Assembly: GCA_020698575.1 (NCBI GenBank)
Contig: CM036255.1
Span: 34,298,411-34,362,410, forward strand
Reading direction: 5' to 3'
DNA length: 64,000 nt
DNA from: Bostrychus sinensis
Taxonomy: Eukaryota > Chordata > Actinopteri > Gobiiformes > Eleotridae
Shown here: one piece after another, positions 41,837 to 54,103 of the stretch
Layout: every line of letters starts with the position of its first letter
Position numbering within the stretch: the stretch's first letter is position 1
Translations under genes and position numbers: made by a program
The notes under the pieces: model-generated
What the model was told of the DNA's origin: nothing
Databases searched by the model: none
What the model saw: only the letters and a program-made list of their open reading frames with translations

Positions 41837-42885
41837 GGACTAAACCAGGTCTAAACCAGGTCTAAACCAGGTCTAAACCAGGTCTAAACCAGGACTAAAC
41901 CAGGTCTAAACCAGGACTAAACCAGATCTAAACCAGGTCTAAACCAGGTCTAAACCAGGTCTAAACCAGGTCTAAACCAGAGCTAAACCAGGTCTAAACC
42001 AGGACTAAACCAGAGCTAAACCAGGACTAAACCAGGTCTAAACCAGGACTAAACCAGGTCTAAACCAGGTCTAAACCAGGACTAAACCAGATCTAAACCA
42101 GGTCTAAACCAGGTCTAAACCAGGTCTAAACCAGGTCTAAACCAGAGCTAAACCAGGACTAAACCAGGTCTAAACCAGGACTAAACCAGAGCTAAACCAG
42201 GACTAAACCAGGTCTAAACCAGGTCTAAACCAGGACTAAACCAGAGCTAAACCAGGACTAAACCAGGACTAAACCAGGTCTAAACCAGGTCTAAACCAGG
42301 TCTAAACCAGGACTAAACCAGGTCTAAACCAGGACTAAACCAGGTCTAAACCAGGTCTAAACCAGGTCTAAACCAGGACTAAACCAGGTCTAAACCAGGT
42401 CTAAACCAGGTCTAAACCAGGACTAAACCAGGACTAAACCAGGACTAAACCAGGTCTAAACCAGGTCTAAACCAGGTCTAAACCAGGACTAAACCAGGTC
42501 TAAACCAGGACTAGACCAGGTCGAAATCAGGTCTAAACCAGAACTAAACCAGGTCTAAACCACGACTAAACCAGGACTAAACCAGGACTAAACCAGGTCT
42601 AAACCACGACTAAACCAGGACTAAACCAGGTCTAAACCAGGACTAAACCAGGTCTAAACCAGGTCTAAACCACGACTAAACCAGGACTAAACCAGGACTA
42701 AACCAGGTCTAAGCCAGGTCTAAACCAGGACTAAACCAGGTCTAAACCAGGTCTAAACCAGGTCTAAACCACGACTAAACCAGGACTAAACCAGGTCTAA
42801 ACCAGGACTAAACCAGGACTAAATCAGGTCTAAATCAGGTCTAAACCAAGACTAAACCAGGTCTAAACTGGAACTAAACCTGGAC
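41837..42885. repeat. 11-bp minisatellite CTAAACCAGG(A/T), about 95 copies
   Basis: Same unit and orientation as 1336-1680, with 'agagctaaacc' and 'cacgactaaacc' variants. Blocks of variants recur in the same order, which points to segmental rounds of amplification. Confidence 0.95.
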
Positions 42886-42944
42886 TGAGCTGTGGTCAAA
42901 TCATAAATTATTAAAACCAGACAGAAACAGAAGGAAAAAAAGCA

Positions 42945-42977
<33 letters not shown>

Positions 42978-43239
42978 TGTGAAGCCATTTTAGTCCAAAA
43001 AGAAAAATATTTAAACAAAAATCATCCAAAATGTTTGTGTTCTAGAAAATGTTGTCAGAAAGTATTTTTTCTTCAGACAGATGTACTCGAGTAACAGTTG
43101 GTGGTTCAGTTCCAGCTCGAGCCCAGGTTTCTCTTCCTCTCTGTTTCCTGCTTCTTTGGTCTGAGTCAGTGATGCTCTGCTGCCCTCGTGTGGTGAGTCT
43201 GAGAACCCACACACATCTGCTCTCAACCTGTCTCTGCAC
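42886..43239. other. spacer between inverted arrays; long A/T run
   Basis: Contains a T-run of about 25 at 42945-42970 and otherwise ordinary sequence. It would form the loop if the flanking arrays pair. Confidence 0.5.
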
Positions 43240-44070
43240 TTTAGACCTGGTTTAGTCCTGGTTTAGTCCTGGTTTAGACCTGGTTTAGACCTGGTTTAGA
43301 CCTGGTTTAGTCCTGGTTTAGACCTGGTTTAGTCCTGGTTTAGTCCTGGTTTAGACCTGGTTTAGACCTGGTTTAGACCTGGTTTAGACCTGGTTTAGAC
43401 CTGGTTTAGTCCTGGTTTAGTCCTGATTTAGACCTGGTTTAGACCTGGTTTAGTCCTGGGTTAGGTCTGGTTTAGTCCTGTGTTAGGTCTGGTTTAGACC
43501 TGGTTTAGACCTGGTTTAGACCTGGTTTAGTCCTGGTTTAGACCTGGTTTAGTCCTGGGTTAGGTCTGGTTTAGACCTGGTTTAGACCTGGTTTAGTCCT
43601 GGTTTAGTCCTGGTTTAGACCTGGTTTAGTCCTGGTTTAGACCTGGTTTAGTCCTGGTTTAGACCTGGTTTAGTCCTGGTTTAGTCCTGGTTTAGACCTG
43701 GTTTAGACCTGGTTTAGACCTGGTTTAGTCCTGGTTTAGACCTGGTTTAGTCCTGGGTTAGGTCTGGTTTAGACCTGGTTTAGACCTGGTTTAGACCTGG
43801 TTTAGTCCTGGTTTAGACCTGGTTTAGTCCTGGGTTAGGTCTGGTTTAGACCTGGTTTAGACCTGGTTTAGTCCTGGTTTAGTCCTGGTTTAGACCTGGT
43901 TTAGTCCTGGTTTAGACCTGGTTTAGTCCTGGTTTAGACCTGGTTTAGTCCTGGTTTAGTCCTGGTTTAGTCCTGGTTTAGTCCTGGTTTAGACCTGGTT
44001 TAGTCCTGGTTTAGACCTGGTTTAGTCCTGGTTTAGTCCTGGTTTAGACCTGGTTTAGTCCTGGTTTAGA
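43240..44070. repeat. 11-bp minisatellite in inverted orientation (TTTAGACCTGG)
   Basis: About 75 copies of 'tttagtcctgg' / 'tttagacctgg', the reverse complement of the array at 41837-42885, with 'gttaggtctgg' variants. Confidence 0.95.
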
Positions 44071-44229
44071 TCTAGAGTAAGATGATTTGTTGTTGCACTC
44101 ATTATTTTTATTTCTATGCCTTAACCTTTTTCAGTCTCTATATTCACTTTTATTCACTAATCAACGTCTACTGTCGGTTTTTTTATACTTTATTAAGTTA
44201 TTTATACTTAATTATATATTATATTACTA

Positions 44230-46850
44230 CTTAACTTTCCTCTGTTTACTCCTCTCTCTGCTTCTCTCTCTGCTTCGCTCTCCTCTCCCCTCCCTTCTCC
44301 TCTCTCTGCTCCTCTCTATGCTTCTCTCTCTTCTCCTCTCTCTGCTGTTCTCTCCTCTCCCCTCCCTTCTTCTCTTTCTGTTTCTCTCTCTCCTCCTCTC
44401 TGCTTCTCTCTCTCCTCTCTCTGCTTCTCTCTCTGCTTCGCTCTCCTCTCCCCTCCCTTCTCCTCTCTCTGCTCCTCTCTATGCTTCTCTCTCTTCTCCT
44501 CTCTCTGCTGTTCTCTCCTCTCCCCTCCCTTCTTCTCTTTCTGTTTCTCTCTCTCCTCCTCTCTGCTTCTCTCTCTCCTCTCTCTGCTCCTCTCTCTGCT
44601 TCTCTCTCTGCCCCTCTCTGCTTCTCTCTCTTCTCCTCTCTCTGCTTCTCTCTCTTCTCCTCTCTCTGCTTCTCTCGCTTCTCCTCTCTCTGCTTCTCTC
44701 GCTTCTCCTCTCTCTGCTGTTCTCTCCTCTCCCCTCCCTTCTCCTTTCTCTGCTCCTCTCTCTGCTTCTCCCTCTTCTCCTCTCTCTGCTGTTCTCTCCT
44801 CTCCCCTCCCTTCTTCTCTTTCTGTTTCTCTCTCTCCTCCTCTCTGCTTCTCTCTCTCCTCTCTCTGCTTCTCTCTCTGCTCCTCTTTCTGCTTCTCTCT
44901 CTGCTCCTCTCTCTGCTTCTCTCTCTGCCCCTCTCTGCTTCTCTCTCTTCTCCTCTCTCTGCTTCTCTCTCTTCTCCTCTCTCTGCTTCTCTCGCTTCTC
45001 CTCTCTCTGCTGTTCTCTCCTCTCCCCTCCCTTCTCCTTTCTCTGCTCCTCTCTCTGCTTCTCCCTCTTCTCCTCTCTCTGCTGTTCTCTCCTCTCCCCT
45101 CCCTTCTTCTCTTTCTGTTTCTCTCTCTCCTCCTCTCTGCTTCTCTCTCTCCTCTCTCTGCTTCTCTCTCTGCTTCTCTCTCTGCTCCTCTCTCTGCTCC
45201 TCTCTGTGCTTCTCTCTCTTCTCCTCTCTCTGCTTCTCTCTCTTCTCCTCTCTCTGCTCCTCTCTCTTCTCCTCTCTCTTCTCCTCTCTGTGCTCCTCTC
45301 TCTGCTTCTCTCGCTTCTCTTCTCTCTGCTGTTCTCTCCTCTCCCCTCCCTTCTTCTCTTTCTGTTTCTCTCTCTCCTCCTCTCTGCTTCTCTCTCTCCT
45401 CCTCTCTGCTTCTCTCTCTCCTCTCTCTGCCCCTCTCTCTGCTCCTCTCTCTGCTTCGCTCTCCTCTCCCCTCCCTTCTCCTCTCTCTGCTCCTCTCTAT
45501 GCTTATCTCTCTTCTCCTCTCTCTGCTCCTCTCTCTGCTTCGCTCTCCTCTCCCCTCCCTTCTCCTCTCTCTGCTCCTCTCTATGCTTCTCTCTCTTCTC
45601 CTCTCTCTGCTCTTCTCTCTGCCCCTCTCTCTGCTCCTCTCTCTGCTTCTCTCTCTGCTCCTCTCTCTGCTCCTCTCTCTGCTTCTCTCTCTGCTCCTCT
45701 CTCTGCTCCTCTATCTCCTCCTCTCTGCTCCTCTCTCTGCTTCTCTCTCTGCTCCTCCTCTCTGCTCCTCTCTCTGCTCCTCTCTGCTTCTCTCTCTTCT
45801 CCTCTCTCTGCTCCTCTCTCTGCTCCTCTCTGCTTCTCTCTCTGCTTCTCTCTCTGCTCCTCTCTCTGCTCCTCTCTGTGCTTCTCTCTCTTCTCCTCTC
45901 TCTGCTTCTCTCTCTTCTCCTCTCTCTGCTCCTCTCTCTTCTCCTCTCTCTTCTCCTCTCTGTGCTCCTCTCTCTGCTTCTCTCGCTTCTCTTCTCTCTG
46001 CTGTTCTCTCCTCTCCCCTCCCTTCTTCTCTTTCTGTTTCTCTCTCTCCTCCTCTCTGCTTCTCTCTCTCCTCCTCTCTGCTTCTCTCTCTCCTCTCTCT
46101 GCTTCTCTCTCTCCTCTCTCTGCTTCTCTCTCTGCCCCTCTCTCTGCTCCTCTCTCTGCTTCTCTCTCTGCTCCTCTCTGTGCTTCTCTCTCTGCTTCTC
46201 TCTCTCCTCCTCTCTGCTTCTCTTTCTCCTCTCTCTGCTTCTCTCTCTCCTCTCTCTGCTTCTCTCTCTGCCCCTCTCTCTGCTCCTCTCTCTGCTTCTC
46301 TCTCTGCTCCTCTCTGTGCTTCTCTCTCTTCTCCTCTCTCTGCTTCTCTCTCTTCTCCTCTCTCTGCTGTTCTCTCCTCTCTCCTCCCTTCTTCTCTTTC
46401 TGTTTCTCTCTCTCCTCCTCTCTGCTTCTCTCGCTCCTCCTCTCTGCTTCTCTCTCTCCTCTCTCTGCTTCTCTCTCTGCTCCTCTCTCTGCTCCTCTCT
46501 CTGCTCCTCTCTCTGCTCCTCTCTCTGCTCCTCTCTCTGCTCCTCTCTCTGCTTCTCTCTCTGCCCCTCTCTCTGCTCCTCTCTCTGCTTCTCTCTCTGC
46601 TCCTCTCTCTGCTTCTCTCTCTGCTCCTCTCTCTGCTCCTCTATCTCCTCCTCTCTGCTCCTCTCTCTGCCCCTCTCTGCTTCTCTCTCTTCTCCTCTCT
46701 CTGCTCCTCTCTGCTTCTCTCTCTTCTCCTCTCTCTGCTCCTCTCTCTGCTCCTCTCTGCTTCTCTCTCTTCTCCTCTCTCTGCTCCTCTCTCTGCCCCT
46801 CTCTGCTTCTCTCTCTTCTCCTCTCTCTGCTCCTCTCTATGCTCCTCTCA
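44230..46850. repeat. 2.6-kb CT-rich tandem block
   Basis: Short words 'ctctctctgctcc', 'ttctctctctgc' and 'ctctcttctcc' are organised into longer recurring blocks of roughly 150-300 bp (for example 'cctctcccctcccttcttct' + 'ctttctgtttctctctctcc' recurs at least six times). Adenine is almost absent from the plus strand. The long open frames on both strands (up to 922 codons) come from composition only. Confidence 0.93.
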
Positions 46851-46989
46851 GGTGACATTGGCACTGCTTGATTACTTTTTAAGTCCTATTTTAAGCCTTG
46901 GGGAGCTTTGCCGAGTCAACTTTAGTTGCTAAGCGATGTGCCAAACCTGTGCCTATTGGCTGGAGCCGGGGAGCTTCTGCCCGGCAACA

Positions 46990-49900
46990 CCCGGCGTGTG
47001 GCGTGTTATGGCATGTTTTGGTGAATGTTGTGGTGAGTGTTGTGGTGTGTTTTGGCGAGTGTTTTGGTGTGTGTTGTGGTGTGTTGTGGTGAGTGTTGTT
47101 GTGTGTTGTGGTGAGTGTTGTGGTGAGTGTTGTGGTGAGTGTTGTGGTAAGTGTTGTGGTGTGTGTTGTGGTGTGTTTTGGTGAGTGTTTTGGTGTGTTG
47201 TGGTAAGTGTTGTGGTGAGTGTTGTGGTGAGTGTTTTGGTGAGTGTTGTGGTGAGTGTTGTGGTGAGTGTTTTGGTGAGTGTTGTGGCGTGTTTTGGTGA
47301 GTGTTGTGGTGAGTGTTGTTGTGTGTTGTGGTAAGTGTTGTGGTGAGTGTTGTGGTGAGTATTTTGGTGAGTGTTGTGGTGAGTGTTGTGGTGAGTATTT
47401 TGGTGAGTGTTGTGGTGAGTGTTGTGGTGAGTGTTTTGGTGAGTGTTGTGGTGTGTTTTGGTGAGTGTTTTGGTGAGTGTTGTGGTGAGTGTTGTGGTGA
47501 GTGTTTTGGTGAGTGTTGTGGTGTGTTTTGGTGAGTGTTTTGGTGAGTGTTGTGGCGTGTTTTGGTGAGTGTTGTGGTGAGTGTTTTGGTGTGTGTTGTG
47601 GTGTGTTGTGGTGAGTGTTGTTGTGTGTTGTGGTAAGTGTTGTGGTGAGTGTTGTGGTGAGTGTTTTGGTGAGTGTTGTGGTGAGTGTTGTGGTGAGTGT
47701 TTTGGTGAGTGTTGTGGCGTGTTTTGGTGAGTGTTGTGGTGAGTGTTGTTGTGTGTTGTGGTAAGTGTTGTGGTGAGTGTTGTGGTGAGTATTTTGGTGA
47801 GTGTTGTGGTGAGTGTTGTGGTGAGTGTTTTGGTGAGTGTTGTGGTGTGTTTTGGTGAGTGTTTTGGTGAGTGTTGTGGTGAGTGTTGTGGTGAGTGTTT
47901 TGGTGAGTGTTGTGGTGTGTTTTGGTGAGTGTTTTGGTGAGTGTTGTGGCGTGTTTTGGTGAGTGTTGTGGTGAGTGTTTTGGTGAGTGTTGTGGTGAGT
48001 GTTGTGGTGAGTGTTGTGGTGAGTGTTGTGGTGAGTGTTTTGGTGTGTTTTGGTGAGTGTTTTGGTGAGTGTTGTGGCGTGTTTTCGTGAGTGTTGTGGT
48101 GAGTGTTGTGGTGAGTGTTGTGGTGTGTTTTGGTGAGTGTTTTGGTGAGTGTTGTGGTGAGTGTTGTGGTGAGTGTTGTGGTAAGTGTTGTGGTGTGTGT
48201 TGTGGTGTGTTGTGGTGAGTGTTGTTGTGTGTTGTGGTGAGTGTTGTGGTGAGTGTTTTGGTGAGTGTTGTGGCGTGTTTTGGTGAGTGTTTTGGTGAGT
48301 GTTGTGGTGAGTGTTGTGGTGAGTGTTGTGAGTGTTTTGGTGAGTGTTGTGGTGAGTGTTGTGGTGAGTGTTGTGGTGAGTGTTGTGGTGAGTGTTGTGA
48401 GTGTTTTGGTGAGTGTTGTGGTGAGTGTTGTGGTGAGTGTTGTGGTGAGTGTTTTGGTGAGTGTTGTGGTGAGTGTTGTGGTGATTGTTGTGGTGAGTGT
48501 TGTAGTGAGTGTTTTGGTGAGTGTTGTGAGTGTTGTGGTGAGTGTTGTGGCGTGTTGTGGTGAGTGTTGTGGTGAGTGTTGTGGTGAGTGTTTTGGTGAG
48601 TGTTTTGGTGAGTGTTGTGGTGAGTGTTTTGGTGAGTGTTGTGAGTGTTGTGGTGAGTGTTGTGGTGATTGTTGTGGTGAGTGTTGTGAGTGTTGTGGTG
48701 AGTGTTGTGAGTGTTTTGGTGAGTGTTGTGGTGAATGTTGTGGTGAGTGTTTTGGTGAGTGTTGTGGTGAGTGTTGTGGTGAGTGTTTTGGTGAGTGTTG
48801 TGGCGTGTTTTGTAGAGTGTTGTGGTGAGTGTTTTGGTGAGTGTTGTGGTGAGTGTTGTGGTGAGTGTTGTGGCGTGTTTTGGTGAGTGTTGTGGTGAGT
48901 GTTGTGGTGAGTGTTTTGGTGAGTGTTGTGGTGTGTGTTGTGATGAGTGTTTTGGTGAGTGTTGTGGTGAGTGTTGTGGTGAGTGTTTTGGTGAGTGTTG
49001 TGGCGTGTTTTGTAGAGTGTTGTGGTGAGTGTTTTGGTGAGTGTTGTGGTGAGTGTTGTGGTGAGTGTTGTGGCGTGTTTTGGTGAGTGTTGTGGTGAGT
49101 GTTTTGGTGAGTGTTTTGGTGAGTGTTGTGGTGAGTGTTGTGGCGTGTTGTGGTGAGTGTTGTGGTGACTGTTTTGGTGAGTGTTGTGGTGAGTGTTGTG
49201 GTGAGTGTTTTGGTGAGTGTTGTGGTGAGTGTTGTGGTGAGTGTTTTGGTGAGTGTTGTGGTGAGTGTTGTGGCGTGTTGTGGTGAGTGTTGTGGTGAGT
49301 GTTGTGGTGATTGTTGTGGTGAGTGTTGTGGTGAGTGTTTTGGTGAGTGTTGTGAGTGTTGTGGTGAGTGTTTTGGTGAGTGTTGTGGTGAGTGTTTTGG
49401 TGAGTGTTGTGGCGTGTTTTGGTGAGTGTTTTGGTGAGTGTAGTGGCGTGTTTTGGTGAGTGTTGTGGTGAGTGTTTTGGTGAGTGTAGTGGCGTGTTTT
49501 GGTGAGTGTTGTGGTGAGTGTTTTGGTGAGTGTAGTGGCGTGTTTTGGTGAGTGTTGTGGTGAGTGTTTTGGTGAGTGTTGTGGTGAGTGTTTTGGTGAG
49601 TGTTGTGGTGAGTGTTTTGGTGAGTGTTGTGGTGAGTGTTGTGGTGAGTGTTGTGGTGAGTGTTGTGGTGAGTGTTGTGGTGAGTGTTTTGGTGAGTGTT
49701 GTTGTGTGTTGTGGTGAGTGTTGTGGTGAGTGTTGTGGTGAGTGTTTTGGTGAGTGTTGTTGTGTGTTGTGGTGAGTGTTGTGGCGTGTTGTGGTGAGTG
49801 TTGTGGTGAGTGTTGTGGTGAGTGTTTTGGTGAGTGTTGTTGTGTGTTGTGGTGAGTGTTGTGGTGAGTGTTGTTGTGTGTTGTGGTGAGTGTTGTGGTG

Positions 49901-50377
49901 AGTGTTGTGGTGAGTGTTGTGGCGTGTTGTGGTGAGTGTTGTGGTGAGTGTTGTGGCGTGTTGTGGTGAGTGTTGTGGCATGTTGTGGTGAGTGTTGTGG
50001 TGAGTGTTGTGGTGAGTGTTGCTGTGTGTTTTGGTGAGTGTTGTGGCATGTTTTGGTGAGTGTTGTGGTGAGTGTTGTGGTGAGTGTTGGTGAGTGTTGT
50101 GGTGAGTGTTGCTGTGTGTTTTGGTGAGTGTTGTGGTGAGTATTGTTGTGTGTTTTGGTGAGTGTTGTTGTGTGTTGTGGTGAGTGTTGTGGTGAGTGTT
50201 GTGGTGAGTGTTGGTGAGTGTTGTGGTGAGTGTTGTGGTGAGTGTTGGTGAGTGTTGTGGTGAGTGTTGTGGTGAGTATTGTTGTGTGTTTTGGTGAGTG
50301 TTGTTATGTGTTTTGGTGAGTGTTGTTGTGTGTTGTGGTGAGTGTTGTGGTGAGTGTTTTGGTGAGTGTTGTGGCGT
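46990..50377. repeat. 12-bp minisatellite TGTTGTGGTGAG, about 280 copies, into an assembly gap
   Basis: Units 'gagtgttgtggt' and 'gagtgttttggt' (12 bp) with 'gtgtgttttggt', 'ggcgtgttttgg' and 9-bp variants. Blocks recur over 200-400 bp. The plus strand is nearly all G and T. The 12-bp period leaves all frames open (up to 1,173 codons of HHNTHHNT type on the minus strand), which is not evidence of a gene. Confidence 0.95.
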
Positions 50378-50402
50378 NNNNNNNNNNNNNNNNNNNNNNN
50401 NN
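50378..50402. other. assembly gap (25 N)
   Basis: A run of N at the exact junction of two unrelated tandem arrays. The true distance and any sequence between them are unknown. Confidence 0.99.
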
Positions 50403-51015
50403 AGTATAACATGAGTAAAAGTATAACATTAGTAAAAGTATAACATTAGTACAAGTATAACATTAGTACACATATAACATTAGTACAAGTATAACATTAG
50501 TAAAAGTATAACATTAGTAAAAGTATAACATTAGTACAAGTATAACATTAGTACAAGTATAACATTAGTACACATATAACATTAGTACAAGTATAACATC
50601 AGTACACATATAACATTAGTACACGTATAACATTAGTACACATATAACATTAGTACACGTATAACATTAGTAAAAGTATAACATTAGTAAAAGTATAACA
50701 TGAGTAAAAGTATAACATTAGTACAAGTGTAACATTAGTACACGTATAACATTAGTACACGTATAACATTAGTAAAAGTATAACATTAGTACAAGTATAA
50801 CATGAGTAAAAGTATAACATTAGTAAAAGTATAACATTAGTACAAGTATAACATTAGTACAAGTATAACATGAGTAAAAGTATAACATTAGTACAAGTAT
50901 AACATCAGTACACATATAACTTTAGTACACGTATAACATTAGTACACATAAAACATTAGTACACGTATAACATTAGTACAAGTATAACATTAGAACAAGT
51001 ATAACATTAGTACAA
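50403..51015. repeat. 17-bp minisatellite AGTATAACATTAGTACA
   Basis: About 35 copies of 'agtataacattagtaca' with 'gtaaaagt', 'gtacacat' and 'catgagta' variants. It begins directly after the gap. Confidence 0.95.
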
Positions 51016-52160
51016 ACAGAAGTACTTTTGAAGAAACTCCTTTAAAACAGAATCATTTTGACAAACTGTTTGTAATGAAACCTGAATGGAAAAGAATTCT
51101 GCATTTGGACGACTGATCCTCATGAATTTTTAATAACGAGTATTATTATTATTATTATTATTAAATCTCGTATGACTCTTTTCATTTCATTTAAACTTTA
51201 TTTTTAATTATAATTTCAAATTTCTTAAAATATTTTACTGTTTTACTTGTAATAGTTTTCTATTATTAAAATTTAATTTAAAAATATATAAAAATACAAA
51301 AACATTAATCAGCAAAAGTTAAACATTTTTCAAATGTGATTTTCTTGACTCAGTCTCAATTGAACTTAACCTTTATATCACAATTTTAAAAAGTTAGGTT
51401 TTTACTGTTAAGAGACAAATCCAAAAAAAAAAATCCATTTTGTTTGTGAATATTAAAAGAATTTCATTTTTTGTGTTTTTTTTAAAGAACTGAGCTGCTG
51501 TGTGCGGTAAAAACGTTTAAATTCTGAACATAATGAAATGTTTGGTGTTTATGGTCACGGCAGAAGTTTATTAAAAGATTTATACACAAAAAAAAAGTTG
51601 AAAAAATACCTCCTCTCACCTCCTCTCCTGCACCAAAAAAAAAAAAAAAAAAAAAAAGTTGAGCAAAATATGAGCAACAGCTCAGGGGCCCAGGAGGTTT
51701 TTAGGGGCCCTTAAGAATTTTAAGGCAAATAATGAAAAAAAACACACACACACAAATTGTACAAATAAATGTAAAATGATTTAAAAGATTTTCTTAAATT
51801 AATAAATAAATGAAGCTATTCAAATGTGCTCCAGAAGTTTGGGGCCCAATATTAAAACCTGCTGCGGGGCCCGTCATCACTCCGCTGTGTGACTGTGACG
51901 TTTGGAGCTGAGGACACTTTTGTCTCAGATTCAGTCAAACATGGACAAAGATTAAATTTGTGTTTGGAAAATCACCATCAGTGAGAAAATAAACAGAGAA
52001 AAAAAAAAACAGAGACGATGCAGAGACATCGACGAAATAAAAAAATATTTACAAAAATTTGAAAAAAAGGAAGTTTTCTCCTCAATGGGGCTCGAGGGTT
52101 AATATTTGATTGTTTATAGCCAGGGTTTGATGTTTACTTTTTGCTCACTGGCCACCGCGG
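51016..52160. other. no gene seen; A-runs and a TTA microsatellite
   Basis: AT-rich, with (tta)n near 51143-51163, poly-A near 51635-51657 and a phrase 'aggggcccttaagaat' / 'ggggcccgtcatcactccg' that may be transposon-derived. No ends could be defined. Confidence 0.45.
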
Positions 52161-52169
52161 ATGATGATG

Positions 52170-52232
<63 letters not shown>
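52161..52232. repeat. AAT microsatellite, about 22 copies
   Basis: (gat)3 followed by an uninterrupted (aat)n run. Confidence 0.95.
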
Positions 52233-52715
52233 TTCGTCGTTAATTATCTTCACTCGCCACAATTTAATTTGTTAAAGAAATGTAAGATGTGTTTTTTTGT
52301 ACGGACAGAGATTTAAAATAAAACAAAAGTTTATTCGAGCAGAATAAATTAATAATAATAACAGCAACACTGGCAACAAAAGCAGAGGGAACTACATAGA
52401 CCATGATCCTTTGCTCCATTTTAGTGTCGCCAACACAACAAAATTATTGTTATTAAACACTTTTCGTGTCTTATTCTTTAAAAATGTCACAATAAATAAA
52501 TGGATAAAGTCTCATCAGTGCATTTTTAGAAAACACATTAAATAAAGATAGGACAGTTATGATCAGGGCTGGGCATTAGCACGAAATACCTGTTGTAAAT
52601 CTGAACGTTAAAGGTTAGGCAGGAATCACTGTTGCTCTGCGAACGTCATTTAGAAGCTAACAAAATCCAGATGTTACAGTTTGCTGTTATAATGATATTA
52701 ATGTATTTATTTATG
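52233..52715. other. no gene seen
   Basis: AT-rich non-coding sequence. Confidence 0.5.
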
Positions 52716-53177
52716 TAGTTATGTATTTGATAGGGACACAGTCCCTCTCCTCCTCCTCACCTCCTCCTGTCTCTTCCTCACCTCCTCCTCCTCCTCACCT
52801 CCTCCTGTCTCCTCCTCACCACCTCCTCACCTGCTCCTGTCTCCTCCTCTTCCTCCTCTTCACCTCCTCCTCCTCTCCTCCACATGTCTCCTCTTCACCT
52901 CCTCCTCCTCCTCACCTTCTCCTCACCTCCTCCTCTTCAGCTCGTCCTCCTCCTCTCTTCCTCACCTCCTCCTCCTCCTCTTCACCTCCTCCTCACCTCC
53001 TCCTCCTCCTCTTCACCTCCTCCTCTCCTCCTCCTCTTCACCTCCTCCTCTCCTCCTCCTCCTCACCTCCTCCTCCTCCTCTTCACCTCCTCCTCCTCCT
53101 CACCTCCTCCTCTCCTCCTCCTCCTCCTCCTCACCACCTCCTCCTCCTCCTAGTTATGTATTTGATAGGGACACAGT
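52716..53177. repeat. CTC-rich block flanked by 27-bp perfect direct repeats
   Basis: The block 52743-53150 consists of 'cctcctcctcacctcctcc' words. The 27 bases immediately left (52716-52742, beginning tagttatgtatttgatag) are repeated exactly at 53151-53177. Three copies of 'aatgcacatctgt' follow to about 53217. The block matches the longer one at 54104-57603 in sequence type. Confidence 0.9.
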
Positions 53178-53217
53178 AATGCACATCTGTAATGCACATC
53201 TGTAATGCACATCTGTT

Positions 53218-53576
53218 CAGGCGGTGACAGAGGTAAATGTGCCAGATTATAGCAACAATGCTAATGTGCGTCCGCAGTCAGACGCAGAAAAGGAGAATAA
53301 TCACAGTAAGAGCCCATCACAGACAGAACATTACTGAGGGTCAGAGGTTACGGGACGGGGTGTGAAGGTTTGTGATGTTCCACAGCTGACTTTACAGAGG
53401 TTGTGTTTCTGTGTGGGACGGTGCCCTCAGAGCAGGCCCTGCTCAGACCTGGGAGGAGGTCCCAGGAACACACTGTACACCAAACTGATTTAACATTTTT
53501 ACTTTCTCAGAGCTCAGCAAGTTGGACTTTTTTACAATGTTACAAACATGAAATGATCCAGGTTTTCTCTCAAAGA
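53218..53576. other. no gene seen
   Basis: Ordinary sequence between two simple-sequence blocks. Confidence 0.5.
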
Positions 53577-54103
53577 CTGTGTGTGTGTCTGTGTGTGTGT
53601 GTGTCTGTGTGTGTGTGTGTCTGTGTGTGTCTGTGTGTGTGTGTGTCTGTGTGTGTCTGTGTGTGTGTGTGTCTGTGTGTGTCTGTGTGTGTGTCTGTGT
53701 GTGTCTGTGTGTGTCTGTGTGTGTGTGTGTGTGTCTGTGTGTGTGTCTGTGTGTGTGTGTCTGTGTGTGTCTGTGTGTGTCTGTGTGTGTGTGTGTGTGT
53801 CTGTGTGTGTGTGTGTCTGTGTGTGTGTCTGTGTGTGTGTGTGTGTGTGTCTGTGTGTGTCTGTGTGTGTGTCTGTGTCTGTGTGTGTCTGTGTGTCTGT
53901 GTGTGTGTCTGTGTGTGTGTGTGTGTCTGTGTGTGTCTGTGTGTGTGTCTGTGTCTGTGTGTGTCTGTGTGTGTGTGTGTCTGTGTGTGTGTGTCTGTGT
54001 GTGTGTGTGTCTGTGTGTGTGTCTGTGTGTGTGTGTGTCTGTGTGTGTCTGTGTGTGTGTCTGTGTGTGTCTGTGTGTGTCTGTGTGTGTGTCTGTGTGT
54101 GTC
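53577..54103. repeat. GT-rich block, (TGTGTGTGTC)n type
   Basis: About 525 bp of alternating TG steps broken at regular intervals by a C ('tgtgtgtctgtgtgtgtgtc'). Alternating purine-pyrimidine sequence of this length can adopt Z-DNA. Open frames here are compositional. Confidence 0.95.

Noticed and set aside
44087..46932. Open frames up to 922 codons (LLSLLLSLL / ASLSAPLSA type)
   Set aside because: They lie wholly in the CT-rich tandem block; several frames on both strands are open at once and the peptides mirror the repeat period.
46891..50412. 1,173-codon minus-strand frame (THHNTHHNT type)
   Set aside because: The 12-bp repeat unit lacks stops in any frame, and the frame runs into the N gap. 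No non-repeat domain is attached.
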